From Chitinivibrionales bacterium (GTDB lineage Bacteria; Fibrobacterota; Chitinivibrionia; Chitinivibrionales; WJKA01), in the NCBI GenBank assembly GCA_014729375.1, contig WJKA01000193.1, forward strand, positions 1-6,497: a stretch of 6,497 nucleotides of DNA, read 5' to 3'. The notes below the pieces were generated by a model. That model worked only from the letters and a program-made list of their open reading frames with translations, was not told the DNA's origin and did not search any database. Position numbers and translations under genes: made by a program. This document shows, piece by piece, positions 1 through 5,964 of the stretch (position 1 is the first letter of the stretch; the number at the start of each line of letters is the position of its first letter).

Positions 1-1169
1 CGCATTTACCAGTACCCGCACAACCTCCGGGGGTAAGCGCAACAGTACAGTCATACTCATCGGTCAAGCTTTCGTGGGATACTGTCGCGTATGCTTCCGC
101 CTATTATATTTACCGCATGTTCCCCGATTCCGGTATTTACGGGTTCGTGGATTCATCAACGGAGATAGTATATCTGGATTCCAATTTACATGAAGGTACT
201 ACCTATTATTATAAAATTGCCGCATCAAACGATGCCGGATTGTCACCGCTTAGCGCATATTCTTCGGTTTCAATGCCGACTTCTGCGGGATACATGTTTG
301 AGCGGGAACCGGATTTGCGTTATACGCTCACCGCGTATGAATTGAGCGCTTCTGATGAAACCTCTTTCAGTGCCTCTGACGGCATGATATCTTCGTTCTG
401 GAGTGTCTGGGACACGGCATATCTTGATATTGCCCGGCTGATCGCATTTGATTATGCCGATTACAGTGAAGAGCCGTTGAGCTATGACGACTGCGGGCTT
501 GCAATGAAATCGGCTTTTGGTGACAGCGGTGTCTATTTCCTTTTCGAGGCCAGAGATGATGAATGGGTCGATTCGCTTGCCGAAGAGGTTTACGGCAACG
601 ACGCAGTGGAGCTGATTGTCGACCGCCATTCGGCCGAAGAACTCTATTCGCCTTCAACGCCCTATTTTGTGAACCCGGACTACAGCCAGCTTACCAGGAG
701 TTTCATGCAGATTCAGGTTCGTTTCGGGGAAATGCAGACGAGCAATACTGCAAGCATCAACTGGTTCAATCAGGCATTTGCAGATGATACCGCTTTGGCG
801 GACCCTTCGGAATATGTCGAATTTAATCGTGGCCTTACGCTGGACAGCATTGCTGAGCAGTGGGGTATACTCATTGAAATAGTTTCCTCTCCGGCTGACA
901 CACCCTCGATCAGGCGCCAGGAATGGCGTATTCCCTGGAGCATGTGGGGAGGAGCACCCGGAATTGCTCGAAAAGCCGCAGGCAGCAGGCTTGCTTGTGC
1001 CTTCGGGTACAACGATATGGATTCAGGCGCGGGAAATCACACTGCTCTTAGGTGGAGGAACCGCGCCGATCCGTATTCAAAAGATGTCAATCCGGCAACC
1101 AGCGATACAACATCTGTTGATTCCTGGGGCGATATACGATTGGGTGAAAAATTAAGCAACGTAAAATAA
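1..1169 (+). CDS. Secreted Fn3 / CBM9-like carbohydrate-binding protein, 3' part (5' end outside window)
   Basis: The frame whose first full codon is at position 3 is open to the left edge and has no ATG, GTG or TTG before 117, so the gene starts upstream; 388 residues are visible. Visible residues about 5-95 form a fibronectin type III domain (PPGVSATVQSYSSVKLSW at the start, then YYYKIAASNDAGLSPLS). The LPVPA-type linker before it suggests another domain further upstream. Residues about 100-385 form a CBM9-like (DOMON-type) beta-sandwich, with GVYFLFEARDDEW, YGNDAVELIVDRHS, IRRQEWRIPW, TALRWR and SVDSWGDIRLGE. Such domains bind sugars or glycan ends in extracellular proteins. No catalytic domain is visible, but one could lie in the missing part. 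The gene ends straight after this domain, without the tail seen in its downstream paralogue, which aligns along the whole CBM9-like part. The exact ligand cannot be told. The domain calls rest on recognised motifs, not on a search. Confidence 0.85.
   Translation, partial: HLPVPAQPPGVSATVQSYSSVKLSWDTVAYASAYYIYRMFPDSGIYGFVDSSTEIVYLDSNLHEGTTYYYKIAASNDAGLSPLSAYSSVSMPTSAGYMFEREPDLRYTLTAYELSASDETSFSASDGMISSFWSVWDTAYLDIARLIAFDYADYSEEPLSYDDCGLAMKSAFGDSGVYFLFEARDDEWVDSLAEEVYGNDAVELIVDRHSAEELYSPSTPYFVNPDYSQLTRSFMQIQVRFGEMQTSNTASINWFNQAFADDTALADPSEYVEFNRGLTLDSIAEQWGILIEIVSSPADTPSIRRQEWRIPWSMWGGAPGIARKAAGSRLACAFGYNDMDSGAGNHTALRWRNRADPYSKDVNPATSDTTSVDSWGDIRLGEKLSNVK
15..287 (+). other. Fibronectin type III domain region
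   Basis: This stretch of the first gene encodes a typical Fn3 fold pattern: a proline-rich entry (PAQPPGVSA), a strand with the conserved Trp (VKLSWD), the AYYIYR strand and the conserved tyrosine/alanine motif TYYYKIAASNDAG near the end. Fn3 modules act as spacers or binding modules in secreted bacterial glycan-active proteins. Here the module sits directly before the CBM9-like domain. Confidence 0.85.
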
Positions 1170-1191
1170 ACAGGCAAAATATAAACAGAAC

Positions 1192-1197
1192 TATAAT
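1192..1197 (+). promoter_or_regulatory. Possible -10 box (TATAAT) in the intergenic region
   Basis: A perfect TATAAT lies 22 bases after the stop codon of the upstream gene and would allow separate transcription of the downstream paralogue. No acceptable -35 hexamer is found 16-18 bases upstream (the bases are A-rich), and the sequence around it is AT-rich, so a chance match is quite possible. No intrinsic terminator is seen between the two paralogues, so read-through from the upstream gene is the simpler alternative. Confidence 0.2.
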
Positions 1198-1365
1198 CAT
1201 TGTTATTAGTACATCCCTGGTTTTATTTATTATTTTTATTAAGAGAATCGGAAAATGAAAAAAGCAAAATTGTAATAAGGCTAGAAAAGGAAAGGAGGTC
1301 GAGGAAATTACGCTGAAATAACTCTCAAATGAGGGGTGTATTGTGACGGCAACGAAGTTTCATGA

Positions 1366-1371
1366 AAGGAG
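1366..1371 (+). promoter_or_regulatory. Ribosome binding site that fixes the start at 1379
   Basis: AAGGAG ends 7 bases before the ATG at 1379. This is ideal spacing and supports that ATG over the in-frame GTG at 1343, which has no Shine-Dalgarno at a usable distance. Confidence 0.8.
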
Positions 1372-1378
1372 CAAAATA

Positions 1379-2611
1379 ATGAAACGGTTACTTACTTTAA
1401 TGGTATGTCTTTGTATTTCTTCATTAGCGGTGGCGCAATTTAACCGTGCCCCCGATGCATCAAAAAAATTGACAGCTTATTACCTGTCGCCGGCTGAAGA
1501 AGCGCTTTTTCAGATTAATGACCAGAACCAGAAATCCTGTTTCTGGTATTGCTGGGACAGCGTAGCAGCACTGGAAAAGCAGACGCTTGACCAGAACAAT
1601 TACGCATATGGAACTGCCCCGGGCGATGCTTCTGACCACAGTTTGTCGCTTATGGCAGCATATGGCGCACAGGGCGTGTATCTGCTGTTTGTTGTTACCG
1701 ACGATGACTGGCAGGGATTGATTTATCCTGAAGCCTATGGTAATGATGCCTGTGAGCTTTTTGTTGATCAACACTCGGCAACAGACCTGTATGCAAGTGT
1801 CGGATCGGCTAATCCGCTCTTTATCGATCTTTCGGTGAGTCAGCTTACCAAAACCTATGCGCAGTTCCAGATCCGGTTTGGTGGAAGTAGCGCGGATGCT
1901 GTGACTGAATTCCGGTATAATTATTTCAACCCGACCTTGATCAATGATCCGTGGGTTGTCACTCCGTCTGAGTTTGTCATGTATAATACAGTCCGTATTG
2001 ATGATGCGCAGGACTTATACGGCATCATGGTTGATATCCTTCAGCCCGAAAGTGGTCAGAATAATATCCGCCGCCAGGAATGGCTGATTCCATGGGAAGA
2101 CTGGGGACCGCCGAACTCCACCATCAGCCCGCAAAGCCAAGACTCAGAGCTTGCCATGACTTTCGGCTATAATGATATCGATGCTGCGACACCCGACTGG
2201 TACACGGCTCTTCGCTGGCGCCTGCCGGGCGATCCATATCACAAGGATATTAATCCTAATACCGGTGCCGAGGAATCGGTGGATGCTTGGGGCGATATCG
2301 CTTTCGGCGAAAACCTCGATGATGCCCTGACAGGGGCCGGGGCCGAGGCATTTGATGAAGCAACTGCCGGTGGGCCGGACCATGCATACTGCCCGGGATG
2401 GGTTGATGTTCAGGTGCCGATAAATCGATTCGTTCCGCCTGCAAATATCGTCAAAACGCAGTATTTCACTCTGGGTGGAAGGAAACTCCGTTTTATGAAC
2501 GGAACTCTGCAGGCCCCGTCTAACAGCATCATTCTCAAAAAAGAGATCACCGCAAATAATCGTGTCATTGTTACTCGCGGGGTTGCTAAAGACGGACAGA
2601 TTGATTTCTGA
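1379..2611 (+). CDS. Secreted CBM9-like carbohydrate-binding protein with C-terminal tail
   Basis: 410 residues from the ATG at 1379. Residues 1-19 are a classic signal peptide (MKRLLTLMVCLCISSLAVA) with an AVA|Q signal peptidase I site, so the protein is exported. Residues about 30-312 form one CBM9-like domain matching the C-terminal domain of the preceding gene. Shared landmarks are GVYLLFVVTDDDW (99-111), YGNDACELFVDQHS (120-133), IRRQEWLIPWEDWG (230-243), TALRWR (276-281) and SVDAWGDIAFGE (300-311). Family knowledge makes sugar or glycan binding outside the cell the likely role; W109/W111-type and W280 aromatics are possible ligand stackers (inference). Residues 313-350 are a linker, and 355-410 a small beta-rich tail (YFTLGGRKL then NRVIVTRGVAK) that loosely recalls type IX secretion sorting domains. 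Cysteines 54 and 58 are absent from the paralogue. No catalytic domain is present. An intrinsic terminator follows the stop by 23 bases. Confidence 0.88.
   Translation: MKRLLTLMVCLCISSLAVAQFNRAPDASKKLTAYYLSPAEEALFQINDQNQKSCFWYCWDSVAALEKQTLDQNNYAYGTAPGDASDHSLSLMAAYGAQGVYLLFVVTDDDWQGLIYPEAYGNDACELFVDQHSATDLYASVGSANPLFIDLSVSQLTKTYAQFQIRFGGSSADAVTEFRYNYFNPTLINDPWVVTPSEFVMYNTVRIDDAQDLYGIMVDILQPESGQNNIRRQEWLIPWEDWGPPNSTISPQSQDSELAMTFGYNDIDAATPDWYTALRWRLPGDPYHKDINPNTGAEESVDAWGDIAFGENLDDALTGAGAEAFDEATAGGPDHAYCPGWVDVQVPINRFVPPANIVKTQYFTLGGRKLRFMNGTLQAPSNSIILKKEITANNRVIVTRGVAKDGQIDF
2441..2608 (+). other. C-terminal tail resembling a secretion/sorting domain
   Basis: The last 56 or so residues of the CBM9-like protein (355-410) lie outside the binding domain and follow a flexible linker. 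The pattern of a hydrophobic-aromatic strand, Gly-Gly-Arg-Lys, a variable turn, a hydrophobic strand (SIILKK) and a final strand (RVIVTRGV) resembles the 'YDLxGRxV ... GxYxV' layout of type A type IX sorting domains. The match is loose, the residue spacing differs, and no secretion gene is nearby, so this is a suggestion only. Confidence 0.35.
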
Positions 2612-2634
2612 CCATTCGCATGCTAAGTTTATGG

Positions 2635-2662
2635 AAAAAGGCGGGTTTTCCCGCCTTTTTTT
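2635..2662 (+). terminator. Intrinsic (Rho-independent) terminator
   Basis: A stem of 11 perfect base pairs, AAAAAGGCGGG against CCCGCCTTTTT, closes a TTTT loop and runs into seven T (2656-2662). It begins 23 bases after the stop codon of the CBM9-like gene. The A-run on the left arm and T-run on the right make it potentially active in both directions, but no minus-strand gene ends here. Confidence 0.95.
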
Positions 2663-2983
2663 ATTTGACCTGAATTCCGCCATTGCGCGTAGACGAGATG
2701 CGAAAGATATTTTCACTCCGTTCAGAAAGGTAAGGATTACGGCTGCCGTGCAGCCAACCCGGGGTGTCTTTTGCCTTTTACATCAGATAGTCTTGCGAAA
2801 ACCGCCCGCCGCCGTAGCCCGGCTAAGGGCAGCGGCAGGCATGTGTGCCCGAGATTTTGCAGGGATAGATGGCGCAAGAGCTTATGCAGATTTCTACGAT
2901 TTAACTGCAGAATTCAGGTTATGCAAAATGCCTCATTCTGCAGCAGTACACTGCAGGCTCTGAAGAATAATTGCATTCCGGAT
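2663..2983. other. Gene-free stretch with several potential hairpins
   Basis: No convincing coding region is seen here: plus-strand frames crossing it give arginine- and cysteine-rich sequence without domain features and without a good ribosome site, and no tRNA or common structured RNA was recognised. It does hold local inverted repeats: GGCTGC-CGT-GCAGCC (2741-2755); GCCGC (2808-2812) with GCGGC (2832-2836) around GCCC (2817-2820) with GGGC (2827-2830); GGCA-TGTG-TGCC (2838-2849); and three CTGCAG palindromes between about 2915 and 2960. It could be a repeat element, a small RNA or a decayed gene. Confidence 0.4.
2741..2755. repeat. Short perfect inverted repeat (GGCTGC/GCAGCC)
   Basis: Two 6-base arms around a 3-base centre form a stable GC-rich hairpin. 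It is not followed by a T-run on either strand, so it is not a normal intrinsic terminator. Confidence 0.5.
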
Positions 2984-3013
2984 TTCACATTCGAACAGGC
3001 AATTCTCTATTTT
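2984..3013 (+). promoter_or_regulatory. Candidate promoter for the sensor-like gene
   Basis: TTCACA (2984-2989, five of six to the -35 consensus) and TATTTT (3008-3013, four of six to the -10 consensus) are separated by 18 bases. Transcription would start near 3020, giving a leader of about 36 bases. Since a strong terminator lies upstream at 2635-2662, the gene needs its own promoter in this region, which raises the plausibility. Confidence 0.4.
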
Positions 3014-3055
3014 CTATTACAAATCACTATATGCGGATAAAAACAAGGAGCAGGG

Positions 3056-3841
3056 ATGAAAGTTTTGAGCTATTTCATTACGATAGTTTTAACGGCAATT
3101 ATACTGGCAGCCATAGTCTGTTTGAAATTCCCTTCTGTAAACAACCGGGTTGCGCGGCGCCGTATTGCAATCCTACGTACAAGCGTTCAGAGAAAACTCG
3201 AGCAGCAGAAAGAGTCGCTGATTAAAAAACTGGATGCTTTTGCCAATGTCACCGCGCAGGACCGGGATTTTGCAATGCGGCTGCTTGTTGAAACCGATCG
3301 CTCGGCATCCGATGTTGTTGAACGGGCGCAGCAGTTTATTCATCCCATGAACCTGGATATTCTTGAAATTACCGACTCGGCGTTTGTTTTATTATCCTCC
3401 GGCCATTTTCCCGCAAGCGCGGGCAACTCAATCGAAGAAAAATGTTCGATGCTTGATGAAAGCCCGGCGTTCCTGATGGACAATATTATGGGTGATTCGG
3501 TTGCAACATTGCAGGCGAAGGTTTCTTTTGCTATTGCAGAGCTGCCGTTTTATGTGTCGGGCGGGGTGATTATCGATAATGAATTTCTCTCCAGACTGAT
3601 GCCGTTGGACGATGTTTATGTTTTATTAAAAACCGGCGATGAAATTATCGGGGGCAAGGCAATCGGGAATATCGGATCTATTTCCGATATTGAGGACCAG
3701 AGAATTATTATTAACAGCAAAGAATTTCTTGCCGATACGATTGCAGTTTCATTTCAGGGGGAGGAGAGGGATGCAACTTTTTACGTTTTATCAAAAGTAC
3801 CCGGTCCTCTTTCGGTCCTGTCAATATTCAATTTAAAGTGA
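3056..3841 (+). CDS. Single-pass membrane-anchored sensor-like protein without output domain
   Basis: 261 residues. The ATG at 3056 is preceded by AAGGAG (3045-3050) with 5 bases between. Residues about 4-23 are one hydrophobic helix (YFITIVLTAIILAAIVCL), probably an uncleaved anchor. Residues about 31-70 are charged and helical, possibly a coiled coil (ILRTSVQRKLEQQKESL). Residues about 70-250 look like an extracytoplasmic ligand-sensing region of the kind found at the N-terminus of some sensor histidine kinases: a DRDFAMRLL helix, then LEITDSAFVLLSSGHFPASAG, LQAKVSFAI, a GGVIIDNEFL strand-helix unit and VYVLLKTGDEIIGG. In such kinases a second membrane helix, HAMP and kinase core would follow; here the protein stops at residue 261. 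Beyond the stop, the DNA is coding sequence of the convergent gene, so no frameshifted remainder lies downstream. It may be a truncated kinase or a stand-alone accessory sensor. The family call is from memory of sequence style and is not secure. Confidence 0.75.
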   Translation: MKVLSYFITIVLTAIILAAIVCLKFPSVNNRVARRRIAILRTSVQRKLEQQKESLIKKLDAFANVTAQDRDFAMRLLVETDRSASDVVERAQQFIHPMNLDILEITDSAFVLLSSGHFPASAGNSIEEKCSMLDESPAFLMDNIMGDSVATLQAKVSFAIAELPFYVSGGVIIDNEFLSRLMPLDDVYVLLKTGDEIIGGKAIGNIGSISDIEDQRIIINSKEFLADTIAVSFQGEERDATFYVLSKVPGPLSVLSIFNLK

Positions 3842-3853
3842 AATAAGGCGTCC

Positions 3854-5776
3854 TTACCATTGCGGATCGTATCCGTTTCTTACCATGACCTTCCGGGCAT
3901 GGCTTAAGTATTCCTCAATAAGAATGCCCATCAGTTCGATAAGTTTTTCAGCAGGTCTGTTCAATGTCTGAGAGAGCATCTCGAATACACGTCGGGGGAA
4001 ATCACGCGCGTTCGGCGGGCGCCATCCGAGCTGCAGCTTGAAATCGGTTGACTGTGCCCAGAAAGCCTGAGCGAACCATTCGAGTTCATTTCTGGTGGTG
4101 GAAATACCGTACTCCTTCAGGAGTCGTACAAGCAGATTGCCGCTGTCGAGCTTTTCACCTTTTCCATTTTCGGTAAATGCGACAAAGGTGAATCCGCATT
4201 GGGAGAATGCGTTTCCGAGTATGCCGATATATTCCCGTTCGAAAAGTTCTTGGGTCACCCGTCTGAAGCATTTACGGTATTCTTCCATCGGAGCGTCGGG
4301 CGATGGGAGCGGTTCGTTTACTTTGTAGAATTGGCCGACATAGTGTCCGAAAAACCGGCCGAATGGCATCATGAAAGTCCATAACTGGTTCCCGTGCCCG
4401 GGATTGGCGGGGGTCTGTTTCCCGCAGGTGAATACAGCGTTTTTCATGCCGGGATATGCATCAGCCAGTGCCTGGGGGCCGTCACCGATACAGCGAAGGG
4501 CCTTGTATTGCTTATGATTGCCGGCAAGCATGAGTTCCATGGTTTGAGCGGCTTTTTCCAGTCGACCGGGACAACTGGTATCGGCAAAAAACGGCGGAAG
4601 GTCTTTTGGGGGAATTTTCCCTGTTTCAGCTCCTTCCATTAGTGCGGCAAGAGCTGTTCCCATATCAATGATATCGACGCCGAACTGCTCGATCGGCTGG
4701 ATAACCTGTTTATTGACTTTTTCAAGAAGTTTGATATGTTCCGGGGCGCCATTTTCCTTTGTGTTAAGGCCAAGCATGGAAAAAACCGCCCAGGTCGGTT
4801 CGAAATCATCAAGAAAACGGTCCTTTTTGCCCGGAGCATAATCCGCCTGCTCCCAATGCCAGTGTCTGCACGCGACCCTGCACCATTCGCACCCGGTTTG
4901 ACCATCACGGGTAGCTTTCAGGACAGCCGGACTGCCGAGATCCGCGCAGGAATAGCCAAGAGTTTTTGCGTTATCCGAAGGCAGGGTGTTTTTTCCTCGT
5001 TTATGTGCGCCCGTGGCATAGAGCTTGATTACTGTTCCGCCGGTGGGTGACGATAATCGCCGGCAATACTGCATGCAAAGGTCATCGTATTCGGCGACTG
5101 CATTGCTTTGCAGCAGGTCGGTTTCGCGACCGAAAAGCTGGTCGGCATTGGATGGCGCGTTTTTCAATACAAGGGCGGAGGCATAGCGCGAGAATACCAT
5201 GCCGGTTCCGCCCCGCCCTGCATGGTACATGGCATCGATCGCGATATTGGCACTCTTGAATCCCAGCCGCGCTCCGTCACCAATGGTAAAAATGCTCGTT
5301 TCTTCGGCTTTACCTGAAGCTTCTTTGTTCAGAAGCCAGTAATACGCGGAACGCTGACCTGAAGGAAGGTGTGCGGCGCTTTTAAAGAAAATCTCTGTCT
5401 CGGGTGCCTGTCCTTCAATAACGATATATGTCATTTTTTCTGTATTCGGGGGCGGAGTATCTGTGCATATGCAGATGGCATCGAGATGCGCGTAGGCAAG
5501 TTGGGCCGTTGAATGCCCGCCGGTGAAGCTGTAGTGGGGCAGACCGGTAATAGGAGAGATAAAACCGATGCATGACTTTACCCCTGAAATATAGGGGATC
5601 GGCGTCCCCGCTATGACAAGTGCGGCGGTGTTGCGCCGCAAAAGGTACTGGCACAGGGTTTCGCCGCTGAGGATGAAATAATCGTGACGCGGATCATTTT
5701 TGCATTGTTCAATACACAGCCGTTCAAAGTGCCAGGCCTGTTTAAATGGGTCGATATGCAATATCCGGCGGTACAT
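3854..5776 (-). CDS. Aldehyde ferredoxin oxidoreductase (AFOR) family protein
   Basis: 640 residues, within the usual 600-700 of the family. AFOR enzymes are cytoplasmic tungsten or molybdenum bis-pyranopterin proteins with one [4Fe-4S] cluster that oxidise aldehydes to acids and pass electrons to ferredoxin; some relatives have other or unknown substrates. Residues about 4-205 match the N-terminal cofactor domain: ISGVKSCIGFISPITG (63-78), SFTGGHSTAQLAYAHLDA (83-100), and AGRGGTGMVFSRYASALVLKN (186-206, the family's 'GRGGxGxVMGSK' region). The C-terminal domain carries the cluster ligands C296-x2-C299-x3-C303 and C527, then the family's closing region (W584 to F598). The second cluster motif, usually DxxGLC, reads NAFSQC (522-527), so the Asp and Gly-Leu are replaced. 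The segment NPGHGNQLWTFMMPFGRFFGHY (458-479) also departs from the best-known archaeal enzymes. AAGGA lies 8 bases before the ATG. No ferredoxin or cofactor gene adjoins it, so the substrate cannot be assigned. Confidence 0.93.
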   Translation of the reverse strand: MYRRILHIDPFKQAWHFERLCIEQCKNDPRHDYFILSGETLCQYLLRRNTAALVIAGTPIPYISGVKSCIGFISPITGLPHYSFTGGHSTAQLAYAHLDAICICTDTPPPNTEKMTYIVIEGQAPETEIFFKSAAHLPSGQRSAYYWLLNKEASGKAEETSIFTIGDGARLGFKSANIAIDAMYHAGRGGTGMVFSRYASALVLKNAPSNADQLFGRETDLLQSNAVAEYDDLCMQYCRRLSSPTGGTVIKLYATGAHKRGKNTLPSDNAKTLGYSCADLGSPAVLKATRDGQTGCEWCRVACRHWHWEQADYAPGKKDRFLDDFEPTWAVFSMLGLNTKENGAPEHIKLLEKVNKQVIQPIEQFGVDIIDMGTALAALMEGAETGKIPPKDLPPFFADTSCPGRLEKAAQTMELMLAGNHKQYKALRCIGDGPQALADAYPGMKNAVFTCGKQTPANPGHGNQLWTFMMPFGRFFGHYVGQFYKVNEPLPSPDAPMEEYRKCFRRVTQELFEREYIGILGNAFSQCGFTFVAFTENGKGEKLDSGNLLVRLLKEYGISTTRNELEWFAQAFWAQSTDFKLQLGWRPPNARDFPRRVFEMLSQTLNRPAEKLIELMGILIEEYLSHARKVMVRNGYDPQW

Positions 5777-5784
5777 AGATCCAA

Positions 5785-5789
5785 TCCTT
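5785..5789 (-). promoter_or_regulatory. Ribosome binding site of the AFOR gene
   Basis: On the minus strand AAGGA lies 8 bases before the ATG at 5776. It supports that start, and the N-terminus that results (MYRRILHID) matches where the family usually begins. Confidence 0.7.
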
Positions 5790-5806
5790 GCCGAGATGAT
5801 ATTCGT

Positions 5807-5835
5807 AGTATAAATATATGTTATGGAGAGCTAAA
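5807..5835 (-). promoter_or_regulatory. Candidate promoter for the AFOR gene
   Basis: On the minus strand TATACT (5807-5812, five of six to -10) lies 17 bases downstream of TTTAGC (5830-5835, three of six to -35). It would give a leader of about 24 bases before the ATG. The -35 is poor, so activator help or a different promoter is possible. Confidence 0.35.
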
Positions 5836-5847
5836 TGCAGCCGGGGT

Positions 5848-5861
5848 ACATGTCGGCATGT
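5848..5861. repeat. Inverted repeat ACATG-TCGG-CATGT, possible operator
   Basis: Two perfect 5-base arms around 4 bases sit between the two divergent promoter candidates, about 12 bases upstream of the putative AFOR -35 and about 35 bases upstream of the putative recF -35. The position suits a regulator site, but arms of this length also arise by chance. Confidence 0.3.
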
Positions 5862-5895
5862 TCGATTGTGTCAACCATTTTTGTTGCAGGAGCCA

Positions 5896-5924
5896 TTTAA
5901 ATCTGCCGGCGCATATACTATATT
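5896..5924 (+). promoter_or_regulatory. Candidate promoter for recF
   Basis: TTTAAA (5896-5901, four of six to -35) and TATATT (5919-5924, five of six to -10) are 17 bases apart, giving a start near 5931 and a leader of about 34 bases. An overlapping TATACT at 5914-5919 is another possible -10. The region is AT-rich, so precise assignment is uncertain, but recF needs a promoter here because its upstream neighbour is divergent. Confidence 0.4.
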
Positions 5925-5964
5925 TTGTTATATCATATTTATTAAAAATATTTGAGCCAATCCA

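Noticed and set aside
1343..1378. In-frame GTG start 12 codons upstream of the chosen start of the second CBM9-like gene
   Set aside because: It would put a charged extension before a textbook signal peptide and has no well-spaced ribosome site, whereas the ATG at 1379 has AAGGAG at 7 bases.
1394..1410. Possible lipobox (cysteines within the signal peptide, LMVC/LC)
   Set aside because: The cysteines are in the middle of the hydrophobic core, with a good AVA|Q signal peptidase I site after it.
2144..2716. 190-codon minus-strand open frame
   Set aside because: It is mostly antisense to the CBM9-like gene, passes through the terminator hairpin and shows no domain features.
2562..2963. 133-codon plus-strand open frame
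   Set aside because: It starts inside the CBM9-like gene in another frame and crosses its terminator; the sequence is alanine/arginine-rich and without recognisable features.
2771..3040. 89-codon plus-strand open frame
   Set aside because: It has no good ribosome site, is arginine- and cysteine-rich in a low-complexity way, and runs through the promoter region of the next gene.
2663..3055. tRNA or known structured RNA in the gene-free stretch
   Set aside because: No T-arm signature, SRP, RNase P or tmRNA core was found by eye.
4736..5050. 104-codon plus-strand open frame
   Set aside because: It is the antisense shadow of the AFOR gene, which has strong family motifs on the other strand.
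5777..5964. LexA-type SOS box upstream of recF
   Set aside because: No match to the known Gram-positive, proteobacterial or Fibrobacter LexA patterns was seen.
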